Source: Euzebya sp.
GTDB lineage: Bacteria > Actinomycetota > Nitriliruptoria > Euzebyales > Euzebyaceae
Assembly (NCBI RefSeq): GCF_964222135.1
Contig: NZ_CAXQBR010000038.1
Coordinates: forward strand, 46,813 to 110,812
DNA length: 64,000 nt
Direction of reading: 5' to 3'
Position numbers and translations under genes: made by a program
Notes under the pieces: model-generated
Databases searched by the model: none
What the model was told of the DNA's origin: nothing
Seen by the model: only the letters and a program-made list of their open reading frames with translations
Shown here: piece after piece, positions 10,224-20,836 of the stretch
How the letters are laid out: each line of letters begins with the position of its first letter
How positions within the stretch are numbered: position 1 is the first letter of the stretch

Positions 10224-10682
10224 TCAGGCGAGCTGGCGCTGCACGGCTTCTCTGAGCTCGGCGTCGAAGCGGCGCTCGACCACGGTGAGCCGCTCCGCCC
10301 GCTCGATCTCGTCGCCGACCGCACCGGTCCAGCGGGCGGCCGCGTCGGCGCCGCGCGCCCGGGCCGCCGCCTCGAGGTCCGCCTCGTCGATCCACCGTCC
10401 GACGTTGGCGAGCATCGCCAGGCGCTCCATCTGGTCCTCGACGCCGCGGACGTCGTCGAGGTAGGCGTCCAGGAGGACCTCCACGCCGTCGTCGACGTCG
10501 TCGAGGACGAGCTGGGCGAGCTCCATCACGTGGTTGATCGACCGCTCGTCGTGGAACCACACGGCCAGCTCGGCGGCCCGCTCGGCGCGCTCGCGACCGG
10601 GGTCGGTCTTGGTGCGGAGGCGCTTCAGCTCGCGGTTGCGCTCGGTGCGCTCCCGCTCGGGGTTCGGAAGCTTGTAGGCCAT
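10224..10682 (-). CDS. Conserved-looking helical protein of unknown function
   Basis: A 152-residue soluble protein that I do not recognise. It starts with a Lys/Arg/Glu-rich stretch (PERERTERNRELKRLRTKTD) that resembles a nucleic-acid-contacting or coiled region, and continues as strongly helical, charged sequence with almost no cysteines and no membrane segment. An AGGGGA site lies about 11 nt before the ATG. It converges on the esterase gene with a 4-bp gap and is followed upstream by the FAD oxidase gene on the same strand, without overlap. Confidence 0.7.
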   Translation of the reverse strand: MAYKLPNPERERTERNRELKRLRTKTDPGRERAERAAELAVWFHDERSINHVMELAQLVLDDVDDGVEVLLDAYLDDVRGVEDQMERLAMLANVGRWIDEADLEAAARARGADAAARWTGAVGDEIERAERLTVVERRFDAELREAVQRQLA

Positions 10683-10736
10683 CGGCGGCTCGTCCCCTCT
10701 CCCGGCGGCTGCGTGCGGCGGCTCGGGCGCTCCAGG

Positions 10737-12167
10737 CTACACAGCGGCCGTGCGGTCACCGGCGGCGGCGAACGGCGCACGCGCGCCGAGCGCCATCTTG
10801 CCGGGGTTGAGGATCCCCTCGGGGTCGAGCGCCTGCTTGATCTGGCGCTGCACCGCGAGGGAGGCCGGACCGACCTCCCGCTCGAGCCAGCCGTCCTTCA
10901 GCAAGCCGACGCCGTGCTCGCCCGTGGTGGTGCCGCCGAGCTCGAGCGCCGCGGTGAGGATGTCGTCGAACGCGAGCATCGAGCGGGCGTGCTCGTCGGC
11001 GTCGTCGGCCGCCCAGCACAGGGTCGGGTGCATGTTGCCGTCACCGGCGTGGCCGTAGGAGTAGATCTCGATCCCCCGCTCGGCGGCGATGCGCTCGGTC
11101 GCCTCGATCAGGGCGGGGACGCGGGAGCGGGGCACGCCGACGTCCTCGAGCAGGGCCACCCCGCGCTGCTCGACGGCCGGCAGCGCCATGCGCCGGGCCT
11201 GCAGCAGCGCCTCACCCTCGTCTGGGTCGTCGGTCCGGGCGATGTAGGACGCCCCGTTCGCGTTGCACGCGGCCTCGATCGCCGTGACGTGCTCGCTGCG
11301 GGCGGGTCCCGCCAGGTCGCTCTGGATCAGGAGCAGCGCCGCCGCGTCGGTGTCGAGGTCCATGCGCTGGAAGTCGTTGACGGCCCCGATGGTCGACCGG
11401 TCCATGATCTCGCACAGGGCAGGCGGCTCGCCGGCGCAGATGGCCGCCACGGCGGTGCCCGCATCGGCCAGGGAGTCGAAGAACGCCACCAGCGTCGAGG
11501 CGGGCGGGGGGAGGGGCCGGACCCGCAGGATGGCCCTGGTGACCACGCCGAGGGTCCCCTCGGACCCCACGAACAGCGACGTCAGGTCGTAGCCGGCGAC
11601 GGACTTGATCGTCTTCGCGCCCGTCGTCACGAGCGTCCCGTCGGCCATGACGACCTCGAGCCCGGCGACCCAGTCGCGGGTCACGCCGTACTTGACGCAG
11701 CACAGCCCGCCGGCGTTCGTCGCGACGTTCCCGCCGATCGAGCAGAACGCCATCGAGGCGGGGTCCGGCGGGTACCACAGCCCGTCGACGGCCAGTTGCT
11801 GCTTGAGCGCGAGGTTCATGATCCCCGGCTCGACGGTGCACAGCCGGTCGACCGGGTCGACGTCGAGGACCGACGTCATGTGCTCGACGCTCAGGACGAT
11901 GCCGCCGTCGATCGCGTTCGACCCGCCGTGCAGGCCGGCGCCGGCGCCGCGGGGCACGACCGGGACGCGGTGGCGGTGGGCCGTGCGCATGACGGTCTGG
12001 ACCTCGCCGGTGGTGCGCGCCCTGACCACCGCCGCGGGGGTGCCGGCGGGCAGGTCCGGCGCCCGGTCGTGGCGGTAGCTCGCCAGGACGTCCGGGTCGG
12101 TGAGCAGGCGGCCCGTCGGCAGGGTCCTGGTCAGCTCGGCGATCGCGTCAGCGGCTCGGTCCTGCAT
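10737..12167 (-). CDS. FAD-linked oxidase, GlcD/D-lactate dehydrogenase family
   Basis: Oxidises a 2-hydroxy acid such as glycolate or D-lactate to the 2-oxo acid using FAD; the exact substrate cannot be read from sequence. The 476-residue protein has the VAO-type FAD domain in its first half (PRGAGAGLHGGSNAIDGGI binding the pyrophosphate, later GGNVATNAGG and GSEGTLGV). The C-terminal cap carries YSYGHAGDGNMHPTL and EHGVGLLK, characteristic of the GlcD/DLD family. I use the ATG at 12167; a longer frame to 12206 lacks similarity. No GlcE or GlcF partner is adjacent, which fits a stand-alone D-lactate or 2-hydroxyglutarate type dehydrogenase. Confidence 0.88.
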   Translation of the reverse strand: MQDRAADAIAELTRTLPTGRLLTDPDVLASYRHDRAPDLPAGTPAAVVRARTTGEVQTVMRTAHRHRVPVVPRGAGAGLHGGSNAIDGGIVLSVEHMTSVLDVDPVDRLCTVEPGIMNLALKQQLAVDGLWYPPDPASMAFCSIGGNVATNAGGLCCVKYGVTRDWVAGLEVVMADGTLVTTGAKTIKSVAGYDLTSLFVGSEGTLGVVTRAILRVRPLPPPASTLVAFFDSLADAGTAVAAICAGEPPALCEIMDRSTIGAVNDFQRMDLDTDAAALLLIQSDLAGPARSEHVTAIEAACNANGASYIARTDDPDEGEALLQARRMALPAVEQRGVALLEDVGVPRSRVPALIEATERIAAERGIEIYSYGHAGDGNMHPTLCWAADDADEHARSMLAFDDILTAALELGGTTTGEHGVGLLKDGWLEREVGPASLAVQRQIKQALDPEGILNPGKMALGARAPFAAAGDRTAAV

Positions 12168-12242
12168 CGCCCCAGACCCTACTCCCGACCGGGTGTGTCG
12201 ACGCACCAGACCCCTTGGGAGGGGTCACAGGCCGGTCCGGAC

Positions 12243-12542
12243 CTACAGCGGCACGGCCACAGGGCGGCCGACGAGGGCCCGGCGGACGCTGGGGAGGGAC
12301 TCGATCCGGCTGATGACGGTGTCGAGCCGATCGGCGGGCCCGGACACCTCGACGGTGGCGAGCGCGTGCGGGCGGGCCGTCGTGGCGGGGGAGAAGCGGA
12401 GCTCGCCGACGATGAGCCCCCGCCCCTCCACCAGCGCGAGCACGCGGGCCAGCGCGCGGCAGCGGTCGTCGAGGTGCAGGGTCAGCACCTGGCGGTCGGA
12501 CTCGTCGCGGGGGGCGACGGCCTGTGCCTGGAGGGTGTCCAC
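12243..12542 (-). CDS. ACT-domain protein resembling an acetolactate synthase small subunit
   Basis: A 99-residue protein whose residues about 17-88 form one ACT domain: 'RQVLTLHLDDRCRALARVLALVEGRGLIVGEL' followed by a beta strand, a helix with 'DRLDTVISRIESLPSV' and a last strand. The order resembles IlvN/IlvM small subunits, which make acetolactate synthase sensitive to valine. No large subunit gene is next to it, and it lacks the C-terminal domain of the longer IlvH type. It could equally be a free-standing ACT regulator. The start codon read on the minus strand is GTG at 12542. Confidence 0.65.
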   Translation of the reverse strand: MDTLQAQAVAPRDESDRQVLTLHLDDRCRALARVLALVEGRGLIVGELRFSPATTARPHALATVEVSGPADRLDTVISRIESLPSVRRALVGRPVAVPL

Positions 12543-12770
12543 GGTGTTCGTCCTCGGTCGTGGGCGGTGGCTGCGACCGGTGACGAGGGGGAGCCACCGG
12601 GCCGCTCCTGCCTGCCCGGTGTCTCGATCGGGGGGCTAGGAGGGCCCGCCCGCGATGATGGCAGCTGGAGCGCAGCGACGTACGAGCGTCGCGAGGGCGG
12701 CAACCGGCGTGCGGGTCATCGGCTGCGCACACTAGCACCCCCCGGGGGGCGACGGGTACCGTCGCGCACC
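12543..12770. other. Divergent intergenic region between the ACT-domain gene and tyrS
   Basis: This 228-bp gap holds no convincing gene. On the plus strand it contains a stem-loop (GCGACG-tacgag-CGTCGC) followed by a GGCGGCAACC stretch that weakly resembles a T-box end, and a CCCCCCGGGGGG palindrome about 30 bp before tyrS. I cannot assign a regulatory class. Confidence 0.4.
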
Positions 12771-14054
12771 ATGTCGACCCCGAACCCGCTGGACACCCTC
12801 ATCGCCCGCGGCTTCGTGCAGGACGTCACCGACGCCGACGGCCTGCGCGCCGCACTCGACGCCGGCCAGGTCACCTTCTACTACGGCATGGACCCGACGG
12901 CGGCGTCCCTCCACGCCGGCAACCTGATCGGCCTCATGGCGATGAGCTGGCTGCAGCGCGCCGGGCACCGCCCGATCGCCCTGGCCGGCGGGGGGACCGG
13001 GCGCATCGGGGACCCGTCGGGTCGGGACACCGAGCGGCAGGTCCTCGACGACGCGACGCTCGAGGCCAACCTCGCCGGGATCCGCCGGGACATCGAGCGG
13101 TTCGTCGACCTCGAGCGCGGGGTGCTGGTCGACAACCACGACTGGCTCGGCCAGCTCGACCTGATGGGCTTCCTCCGCGACGTCGGCAAGGTCATCAGCG
13201 TCAACCAGATGCTCGCCCGCGAGTCGGTCCGCCGGCGCCTCGAGTCCCGCGACCAGGGGCTCACCTTCACCGAGTTCTGCTACCAGCTCCTGCAGGCCTA
13301 CGACTTCGCCCACCTCCACGCCGCGGAGGGCTGCACCCTGCAGATCGGCGGCAGCGACCAGTGGGGCAACATCACCGCCGGCACCGACCTGGTCCGCCGC
13401 CTCCACGACGCCCAGGCGTTCGGGCTGGTGTGGCCGCTGCTCACCACCGCGAGCGGGGCGAAGTTCGGCAAGTCGGCCGGCAACGCGGTGTGGCTCGACG
13501 CCGACATGACCTCGCCGTACGCGTACTACCAGTACTGGATCAACGCGGCGGACGACGACGTGGAGCGGTTCCTCAAGCTGTTCACGTTCCTCGACCTCGA
13601 CGAGATCGCCGACGTCATGGCGGCCCACGCCGAGGCCCCCCACCGCCGGACGGCCCAGCGGCGCCTGGCGGAGGAGGCGACCCGCATCGTCCACGGGGAG
13701 GAGGGGGTGGCCGACGCCGTCCGCGCCACCGAGGTGCTGTTCGGCGACGAGCCGTTCACGGGGTTGGGCGATGCCGTCCTCGCCGAGGCCTTCGCCGGCG
13801 CGCCGAGCGTCGACGTGCCGGCCGGTGCGCTGGCCGACGGCATGACCGTCGCCGAGCTGATGACCACCGCCGGCGCGGCCAAGTCGTCCAGCGAGGCCCG
13901 GCGGCTGGTCGGCCAGGGCGGCGTGCGGCTCAACAACGTCGTGGTGGACGACGCGACCCGGCCGGTCGCCGACGCCGATCGCACGACCCCCTCCACCCTG
14001 GTCCTGCGGGTCGGCAAGAAGCGGTACCACCTGGTCCGCGTCACCGACGCCTGA
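12771..14054 (+). CDS. tyrS: Tyrosyl-tRNA synthetase
   Basis: Charges tRNA-Tyr with tyrosine in two steps through tyrosyl-AMP. The 427-residue length is normal for bacterial TyrS. The class I signatures are present: HAGN at residues 48-51 (variant of HIGH) in 'PTAASLHAGNLIG', the tyrosine pocket 'YQLLQAYD', 'GGSDQWGNI', and KFGKS at 231-235 (KMSKS loop). An S4 RNA-binding domain follows (about 360-420, 'SSSEARRLVGQGGVRLNN'). The long open frame extending upstream is out of the gene. It converges with the acyl-CoA ligase gene. Confidence 0.96.
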   Translation: MSTPNPLDTLIARGFVQDVTDADGLRAALDAGQVTFYYGMDPTAASLHAGNLIGLMAMSWLQRAGHRPIALAGGGTGRIGDPSGRDTERQVLDDATLEANLAGIRRDIERFVDLERGVLVDNHDWLGQLDLMGFLRDVGKVISVNQMLARESVRRRLESRDQGLTFTEFCYQLLQAYDFAHLHAAEGCTLQIGGSDQWGNITAGTDLVRRLHDAQAFGLVWPLLTTASGAKFGKSAGNAVWLDADMTSPYAYYQYWINAADDDVERFLKLFTFLDLDEIADVMAAHAEAPHRRTAQRRLAEEATRIVHGEEGVADAVRATEVLFGDEPFTGLGDAVLAEAFAGAPSVDVPAGALADGMTVAELMTTAGAAKSSSEARRLVGQGGVRLNNVVVDDATRPVADADRTTPSTLVLRVGKKRYHLVRVTDA

Positions 14055-14076
14055 GCGACGCGCGACCCCCGACCCG

Positions 14077-15672
14077 CTACCCCCGGGAGGGGTGCTCGGA
14101 CTGGACCAGCTGGCGCTTCAGCACCTTCCCCGTCGCGGTCCGCGGCAGCGCGTCGACCACGACGACCCGCTTGGGGACCTTGACCCGGGAGAGGCGCTCG
14201 CGCAGCCAGGTCCGCAGCTCCTCCGGCTCGACGTCCCCCGCGACGTAGGCCCACAGGACCTGGCCGTAGGTCTCGTCGTCCATGCCGATGACCGCCGCCT
14301 CGACGACCGCCGGGTGGCCGGCGATGGCCTCCTCGACCTCGGAGGGGTAGATGTTCTCGCCCCCCGAGATGATCATCTCGTCGCGCCGTCCGGTCACGTA
14401 GAGGTACCCGTCGGCGTCGACGAAGCCGAGGTCCCCGATGTCCCACGCGCCACGGTGGCCGTCCGCGCCGGTGTAGCCGCTGAACTCCATGCCGGTCGAC
14501 ACGTGCAGCGCCCCGACCTCGCCCGGGCCGAGCCGCTCCCCGTGCTCGTCGAGCACCTCCACCCGCATCCCCGGGCCCGGCCGGCCGACCGTGCCGCGCC
14601 GCTCGCGGAAGTCCGTCGGCGTCGAGATCGCCACCCACCCGGCCTCGGTCGAGCCGTACAGGTCGTACACGATCTCGCCCCAGCGGCGCTGCGCCTCGTC
14701 GCGCAGGGACGCCGCGAGCGCCGATCCGCTGGTCAGCACGATCCGCAGGGGCGACGGCGAGGCCGGCTCGGGGTGGTCGAGCACCTGGCGGACCATGATC
14801 GGCACCATCACGGCCGCGGTGACGTCGTGCACCCGGACGTCGCGCTCGAACGTCGCCGGGTCGACCGTCCGGGGCAGGACGAGGGTCGCGCCGATCAGGC
14901 AGGCCGCCGCGGCCATGCCGCTCCCGAACGCGTGGAACAGGGGTGGCAGGACCATGACCCGGTGGCCCCGCCGCAACGGCACCTTGGCGACGAAGCCGAG
15001 CAGCGCGCCGGCCTGGGACAGCCCGACGGTCCGCTCGGCCCCCTTCGGCGCCCCGGTCGTGCCCGAGGTGTGGATCACCACCTTCGAGGTGCCCCGGGCG
15101 AACGGCGCGCTGGTCGACGCCGCCGCGAGCGCCTGCTCGTACTCCCCGTCCGGTCCCACGCCCAGCAGGACCGGCGGGTCGTCGAGCAGCCGGAGCGCCC
15201 GCTCGGCGACGGCGCGGAACTCCGCGTCGCAGACCAGCACCGCGGGGCGCTGCATGTGCAGGATCCGCGCGATCTCGCTGGCCGTCGACCAGGTGTTCAA
15301 CGGGGCGGGCGCGAGCCCGGCCCGGCCGCCGGCGGCGTAGCACTCGACCGCCTCCCGACCGTTGCGCAGCAGGAACGCGACGACGCCGCCCGGTTCGGAG
15401 TGGTCGCCGAGCACGTTGGCCAGGCGGGTCACCCGGCGGTCGAGCTCCCCCCAGGTCACCATCCCACCCTCGTCGATGATCGCGACCGCGTCCGGTTGGG
15501 TGTGGGCCTGGTAGGCCACGGCCAGGCCGAGGTTCGGGCGCACCAGCGGCAGCTCCAGCAGCAGCCCCACGAGCGACGGCGTGGGCAGCAGCGGGCGGAT
15601 GACCCCCGCCCGCGCCAGACCGGCCAGGCCGGCGGTCACGTCCCGGGCGGAGAGTGGCGGCAGGCCGAACAT
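14077..15672 (-). CDS. Acyl-CoA synthetase (AMP-forming ligase, ANL superfamily)
   Basis: Activates a carboxylic acid, probably a fatty acid, to acyl-AMP and then acyl-CoA. The 531-residue protein has the ATP-binding P-loop TSGTTGAPKG (202-211), 'YGSTEAGW' (A5), 'TGMEFSGYTGADG', the hinge 'VTGRRDEMIISGGENIYP' and the C-terminal catalytic lysine in LPRTATGKVLKR. The order matches long-chain acyl-CoA ligases (FadD/FCS-like). The ATG at 15672 begins the similarity; upstream frame is a shadow. It is divergent from mmsA, 70 bp away, which suggests shared control of acyl-CoA catabolism. Confidence 0.9.
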   Translation of the reverse strand: MFGLPPLSARDVTAGLAGLARAGVIRPLLPTPSLVGLLLELPLVRPNLGLAVAYQAHTQPDAVAIIDEGGMVTWGELDRRVTRLANVLGDHSEPGGVVAFLLRNGREAVECYAAGGRAGLAPAPLNTWSTASEIARILHMQRPAVLVCDAEFRAVAERALRLLDDPPVLLGVGPDGEYEQALAAASTSAPFARGTSKVVIHTSGTTGAPKGAERTVGLSQAGALLGFVAKVPLRRGHRVMVLPPLFHAFGSGMAAAACLIGATLVLPRTVDPATFERDVRVHDVTAAVMVPIMVRQVLDHPEPASPSPLRIVLTSGSALAASLRDEAQRRWGEIVYDLYGSTEAGWVAISTPTDFRERRGTVGRPGPGMRVEVLDEHGERLGPGEVGALHVSTGMEFSGYTGADGHRGAWDIGDLGFVDADGYLYVTGRRDEMIISGGENIYPSEVEEAIAGHPAVVEAAVIGMDDETYGQVLWAYVAGDVEPEELRTWLRERLSRVKVPKRVVVVDALPRTATGKVLKRQLVQSEHPSRG

Positions 15673-15742
15673 CCGCCACAGCGTCGCACGGCCGCGGGGA
15701 TCGGTGACAATCGGCCGACCACCGGCACAGGAGGACCCGCAC

Positions 15743-17227
<1,485 letters not shown>

Positions 17228-17295
17228 GGGGTCGACAGCGCGGGCTGGGGGTAGGCACCAGACGAGCGGCCAACCCCTGACCCGCGGAGGTCCCC

Positions 17296-19281
17296 ATGGC
17301 GCGGAACGTGACCCAGAAGCTGATCGACGCCCACCTCGTGTCCGGCGAGATGCGGGCGGGGGAGGAGATCGCGATCGCCGTCGACCAGACCCTGACCCAG
17401 GACGCGACCGGGACGATGGTGATGCTCGAGCTCGAGGCGATGGACCTCGATCGCGCCAAGACCGACGTGAGCGTGCAGTACGTCGACCACAACCTGCTGC
17501 AGACCGACAGCCGCAACCCCGACGACCACCTGTTCCTGCGCAGCGCCTGCCGCCGCTTCGGCCTGTGGTACTCGAAGGCGGGCAACGGGATCAGCCACGC
17601 CGTCCACATGCAGCGCTTCGGCACGCCGGGCGCGACGATGCTCGGGTCGGACTCCCACACCCCGGCCGCCGGGTCCCTCGGCATGCTGGCCATCGGCGTG
17701 GGCGGGCTCGAGGTGGCGATGGCGATCGCCGGGGAGCCGCTCACCATCCGCATGCCCGAGGTGTGGGGGGTCGAGCTGACCGGCGAGCTGCCGCCGTGGG
17801 TCAGCGCGAAGGACGTGATCCTCGAGATGCTCCGACGCCACGACGTCGACGGCGGCGTCGGGCGGATCGTCGAGTACCACGGGCCCGGCCTCGCGACCCT
17901 CAGCGCGATGGACCGCCACGTGATCGCGAACATGGGCGCCGAGCTCGGCGCGACCACGACGGTGTTCCCCGCCGACGACGAGATCCGGCGGTTCCTCACC
18001 TCCCAGCAGCGCGGCGACGACTTCCGGGAGGTCGTCGCCGACGCCGGGGCGGACTACGACGTCACCGAGCACATCGACCTGTCCGAGCTCGAGCCGCTGA
18101 TCGCCAAGCCGACCAGCCCCGGCAACGTCGTGCCGGTCCGCGAGGTCGCCGGCGCGGAGATCGCCCAGGTCGTCATCGGCTCCTCGGCCAACCCCGGCCT
18201 GCGGGACTACGCCGTCCCGGCGATGGTCGCCCGCGGCCGCCAGGCCCACGACCGGGTCAGCTTCGACGTCAACCCCTCCAGCCGCCAGACCCTCGAGAAC
18301 CTCGGCGAGATGGACCTGCTGATGCCGCTGATCCACGCCGGCGCGCGGCTGCACCAGTCCGGCTGCCTCGGCTGCATCGGCATGGGCCAGGCGCCGGCGA
18401 CCGACACGATCAGCCTGCGGACCTTCCCCCGGAACTTCCCCGGCCGGTCCGGCACGGCGGAGGACCAGGTCTACCTGTGCAGCCCCGAGACCGCGGTCGC
18501 CTCGGCGCTGACGGGGGAGATCACCGACCCGCGCGACCTGCCCGAGCGGCTCGGGATCGAGTACCCGACGTACGCCGAGCCGGAGGACCTGTCGATCAAC
18601 ACCGACATGCTCGTGCCGCCCCTCGACCCCGAGGAGGCGCTGGCCGAGGAGCTCGACAAGGGACCCAACATCTCGACCCTGCCGATCTTCGACGGGATCC
18701 CGGACCGCCTCGAGGTGCCGGTGCTCCTGAAGGTCGGCGACGACATCTCCACGGACGAGATCATGCCGGCCGGCCAGAGCGTCCTGCCGTTCCGCTCGAA
18801 CATCCCGAAGATCAGCGAGTTCGTCTACTACCAGGTCGACGACACCTACGTGTCACGCGCCCAGGAGGCCGGCGACCACGTGATCGTCGGCGGCGACAAC
18901 TACGGGCAGGGCTCCTCGCGCGAGCACGCGGCGATCGCCCCCCGCTACCTGGGCCTGCGCGCGGTCATCGCCAAGGGGTACGCGCGGATCCACTGGCAGA
19001 ACCTCGCCAACTTCGGGGTGCTCGCCCTCGAGTTCGCCGACGACGCGGACTACGACCGGCTCGAGCAGGGCCAGACGCTCACCGTCGAGGGGCTGCACGA
19101 CCAGCTTCCGTCGGGGGAGGTGACCGCCACGGTGGAGGGCCGTGAGGTGCGCCTGACCCACCGGCTGAGCGAGCGCCAGATCGAGATGCTCCTCGAGGGC
19201 GGGCTGGTGAACGTGTTCCGCCGCCAGCCGGACCACTCCGACGCCGACTCCGAGCCGCTGGCCCACGGCGAGCGCCGCTGA
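17296..19281 (+). CDS. Aconitase-family hydratase of the Aquifex type, with one cluster ligand replaced
   Basis: A 661-residue aconitase/homoaconitase-family protein, shorter than AcnA and resembling the Aquifex-type aconitases. GGAGG precedes the ATG. Domain features are intact: 'GSDSHTPAAGSLGMLAIGVGG', 'GCLGCIGMGQAP' with Cys357 and Cys360, and the swivel domain with 'DDISTDEIMPAG' and 'GGDNYGQGSSREHA'. The third ligand site, normally Cys in 'GSCTN', reads GSSAN (Ser297). That would leave two of the usual three cysteine ligands for a [4Fe-4S] cluster, so either a different residue serves or the activity differs. A canonical AcnA lies 3.3 kb downstream, so this may act on another hydroxy acid such as methylcitrate or a longer homologue. 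Confidence 0.82.
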   Translation: MARNVTQKLIDAHLVSGEMRAGEEIAIAVDQTLTQDATGTMVMLELEAMDLDRAKTDVSVQYVDHNLLQTDSRNPDDHLFLRSACRRFGLWYSKAGNGISHAVHMQRFGTPGATMLGSDSHTPAAGSLGMLAIGVGGLEVAMAIAGEPLTIRMPEVWGVELTGELPPWVSAKDVILEMLRRHDVDGGVGRIVEYHGPGLATLSAMDRHVIANMGAELGATTTVFPADDEIRRFLTSQQRGDDFREVVADAGADYDVTEHIDLSELEPLIAKPTSPGNVVPVREVAGAEIAQVVIGSSANPGLRDYAVPAMVARGRQAHDRVSFDVNPSSRQTLENLGEMDLLMPLIHAGARLHQSGCLGCIGMGQAPATDTISLRTFPRNFPGRSGTAEDQVYLCSPETAVASALTGEITDPRDLPERLGIEYPTYAEPEDLSINTDMLVPPLDPEEALAEELDKGPNISTLPIFDGIPDRLEVPVLLKVGDDISTDEIMPAGQSVLPFRSNIPKISEFVYYQVDDTYVSRAQEAGDHVIVGGDNYGQGSSREHAAIAPRYLGLRAVIAKGYARIHWQNLANFGVLALEFADDADYDRLEQGQTLTVEGLHDQLPSGEVTATVEGREVRLTHRLSERQIEMLLEGGLVNVFRRQPDHSDADSEPLAHGERR

Positions 19282-19291
19282 CCGCCGGCCG

Positions 19292-20764
19292 CTACAGCAC
19301 GAGGCGCCCGTCGACCCGGCGGGGGATGCCGAGCGGGTTGTCGTCCCGCAGCGCCGGCGGCAGCAGCGCCGCGGGGACGTCCTGGTAGCAGACGGGGCGG
19401 AGGAAGCGGCGGATCGCGGTGGTCCCCACCGACGTGTGGAGGGGGTTCGTGGTCGCCGGCCAGCCGCCGCCGTGGTGCATCGCCCAGGTCACCGCCACCC
19501 CGGTCGGCCAGCCGTTCACGATCACCCGGCCGGCGCGGTCGCGCAGGGCGGCCAGCAGCTCGCCGGCGTCCTCGACCTCGTCGTCGGCCAGGTGGAGCGT
19601 CGCGGTCAGGCTGCTCGGCAGGGCGGCGACGGTGTCGGCCAGCTCGTCCTCGCCGTAGCGGACCAGCACGACGACCGGTCCGAAGCACTCCTCCGCCAGC
19701 AGGTCCTCGGCCACCAGCCGCGCTGCGTCGGTCACCAGCACCACCGGCGTGGCGGCAGCGCCCGCCTGGTCCGCGGGACCGGTGAGCACGTCGACCCCGT
19801 CGAGGTCGACCAGCGCGCCGAGCCGGTCCCGGAACCCCTCGGCGATCCGACCGGTGAGCATCCGACCGCCTGCGGCCTCCGCCGCCGCGGCGGCCACGGC
19901 GTCCTCGAGCCCCGCCCCGCGGGGGACCAGCACCACACCGGGCTTGGTGCAGAACTGGCCCACGCCGAGCGTGAAGGACCCGACCAGGCCCGTCGCGATC
20001 TCCTCGGGGCGGGCGGCCGCGGCACCGGACGTCACCACCACCGGGTTCAGGCTGCCCAGCTCGCCGTAGAACGGGATCGGGTCCGGGCGTGACACCGCGA
20101 GGTCGAACAGCGCACGGCCGCCGGCGACCGAGCCGGTGAACCCGACCGCGCGGATGGCGGGGTGGGCGACGAGGTCACGGCCGCGCTCGACGCCGGAGAC
20201 CATCGCGAACGTCCCCCGCGGCGCCCCCGCCCGGGTCAGCGCATCGTCGAGGACCTCGGCGGTCACCGCCGACGTCTCGGGGTGCCCGGGGTGGGCCTTG
20301 ACGACGACCGGGCAGCCGGCGGCCAGCGCGGACGCGGTGTCCCCGCCCGCCACGCTGAACGCGAACGGGAAGTTGCTGGCCGCGAACACCGCGACCGGGC
20401 CGAGGGGCTCGAGCTGCCGGCGGACGTCGGGGCGGCCGAGGTCGGCGTCCGCGTGGTCGATGGTCGCCTCGAGCCACGCCCCGTCGTGGAGGACCGACGC
20501 GAACAGGCGCAGCTGCCCGGTCGTGCGGCCGACCTCACCGGACAGCCGGGTGGTGCCGAGGCCGGTCTCGGCATCCGCTGCCTCGACCAGCCGGTCGACC
20601 GCCGCATCCAGCGCGTCGGCTGCCGCCACCAGCAGGTCGGCGCGGCCGGCCGGCTCGATCATGGCCAGGGCGGGTGCGGCGGCGCCGGCGGCGCGCAGCA
20701 CCCCGTCCATCGTGGCCTGGTCGGTCTCGGCGGAGCGGTCGGTGGGGTGGGCGGTGGAGGACAT
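19292..20764 (-). CDS. Aldehyde dehydrogenase, 2-ketoglutarate-semialdehyde dehydrogenase type
   Basis: NAD(P)+-dependent oxidation of an aldehyde, most like the 2,5-dioxovalerate dehydrogenases that end pentose and hydroxyproline breakdown. The 490-residue protein has 'AASNFPFAFSVAGGDTASALAAG', 'VKAHPGHPETS', 'GFTGSVAGGRALFDLA' and the catalytic cysteine in 'GVGQFCTKPG', all characteristic of this subclass. The ATG at 20764 was preferred to that at 20770 because GGAAG is then 8 nt away. It converges on the aconitase-family gene at 19281 with a 10-bp gap, which leaves a functional link between them unproven. Confidence 0.87.
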   Translation of the reverse strand: MSSTAHPTDRSAETDQATMDGVLRAAGAAAPALAMIEPAGRADLLVAAADALDAAVDRLVEAADAETGLGTTRLSGEVGRTTGQLRLFASVLHDGAWLEATIDHADADLGRPDVRRQLEPLGPVAVFAASNFPFAFSVAGGDTASALAAGCPVVVKAHPGHPETSAVTAEVLDDALTRAGAPRGTFAMVSGVERGRDLVAHPAIRAVGFTGSVAGGRALFDLAVSRPDPIPFYGELGSLNPVVVTSGAAAARPEEIATGLVGSFTLGVGQFCTKPGVVLVPRGAGLEDAVAAAAAEAAGGRMLTGRIAEGFRDRLGALVDLDGVDVLTGPADQAGAAATPVVLVTDAARLVAEDLLAEECFGPVVVLVRYGEDELADTVAALPSSLTATLHLADDEVEDAGELLAALRDRAGRVIVNGWPTGVAVTWAMHHGGGWPATTNPLHTSVGTTAIRRFLRPVCYQDVPAALLPPALRDDNPLGIPRRVDGRLVL

Positions 20765-20836
20765 CGGCATCGCTTCCGTGGGTGGGATCTCGGCGTCGGG
20801 CGTCGCCCCTACCGTCGCACGTGCGACGGGGTGTGC

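Noticed and set aside
12740..12752. CCCCCCGGGGGG palindrome before tyrS
   Set aside because: In DNA of this GC content such a run is expected by chance, and no second copy was seen.
12543..12770. Possible T-box riboswitch upstream of tyrS
   Set aside because: A stem-loop is followed by GGCGGCAACC, loosely like the T-box end, but the TGGN needed to pair with the tRNA end is absent and I cannot draw stem I or a specifier loop.
10530..14054. Very long frame that appears to extend tyrS by 750 codons
   Set aside because: The extension is antisense to the FAD oxidase and ACT genes and has shadow composition; TyrS starts at 12771.
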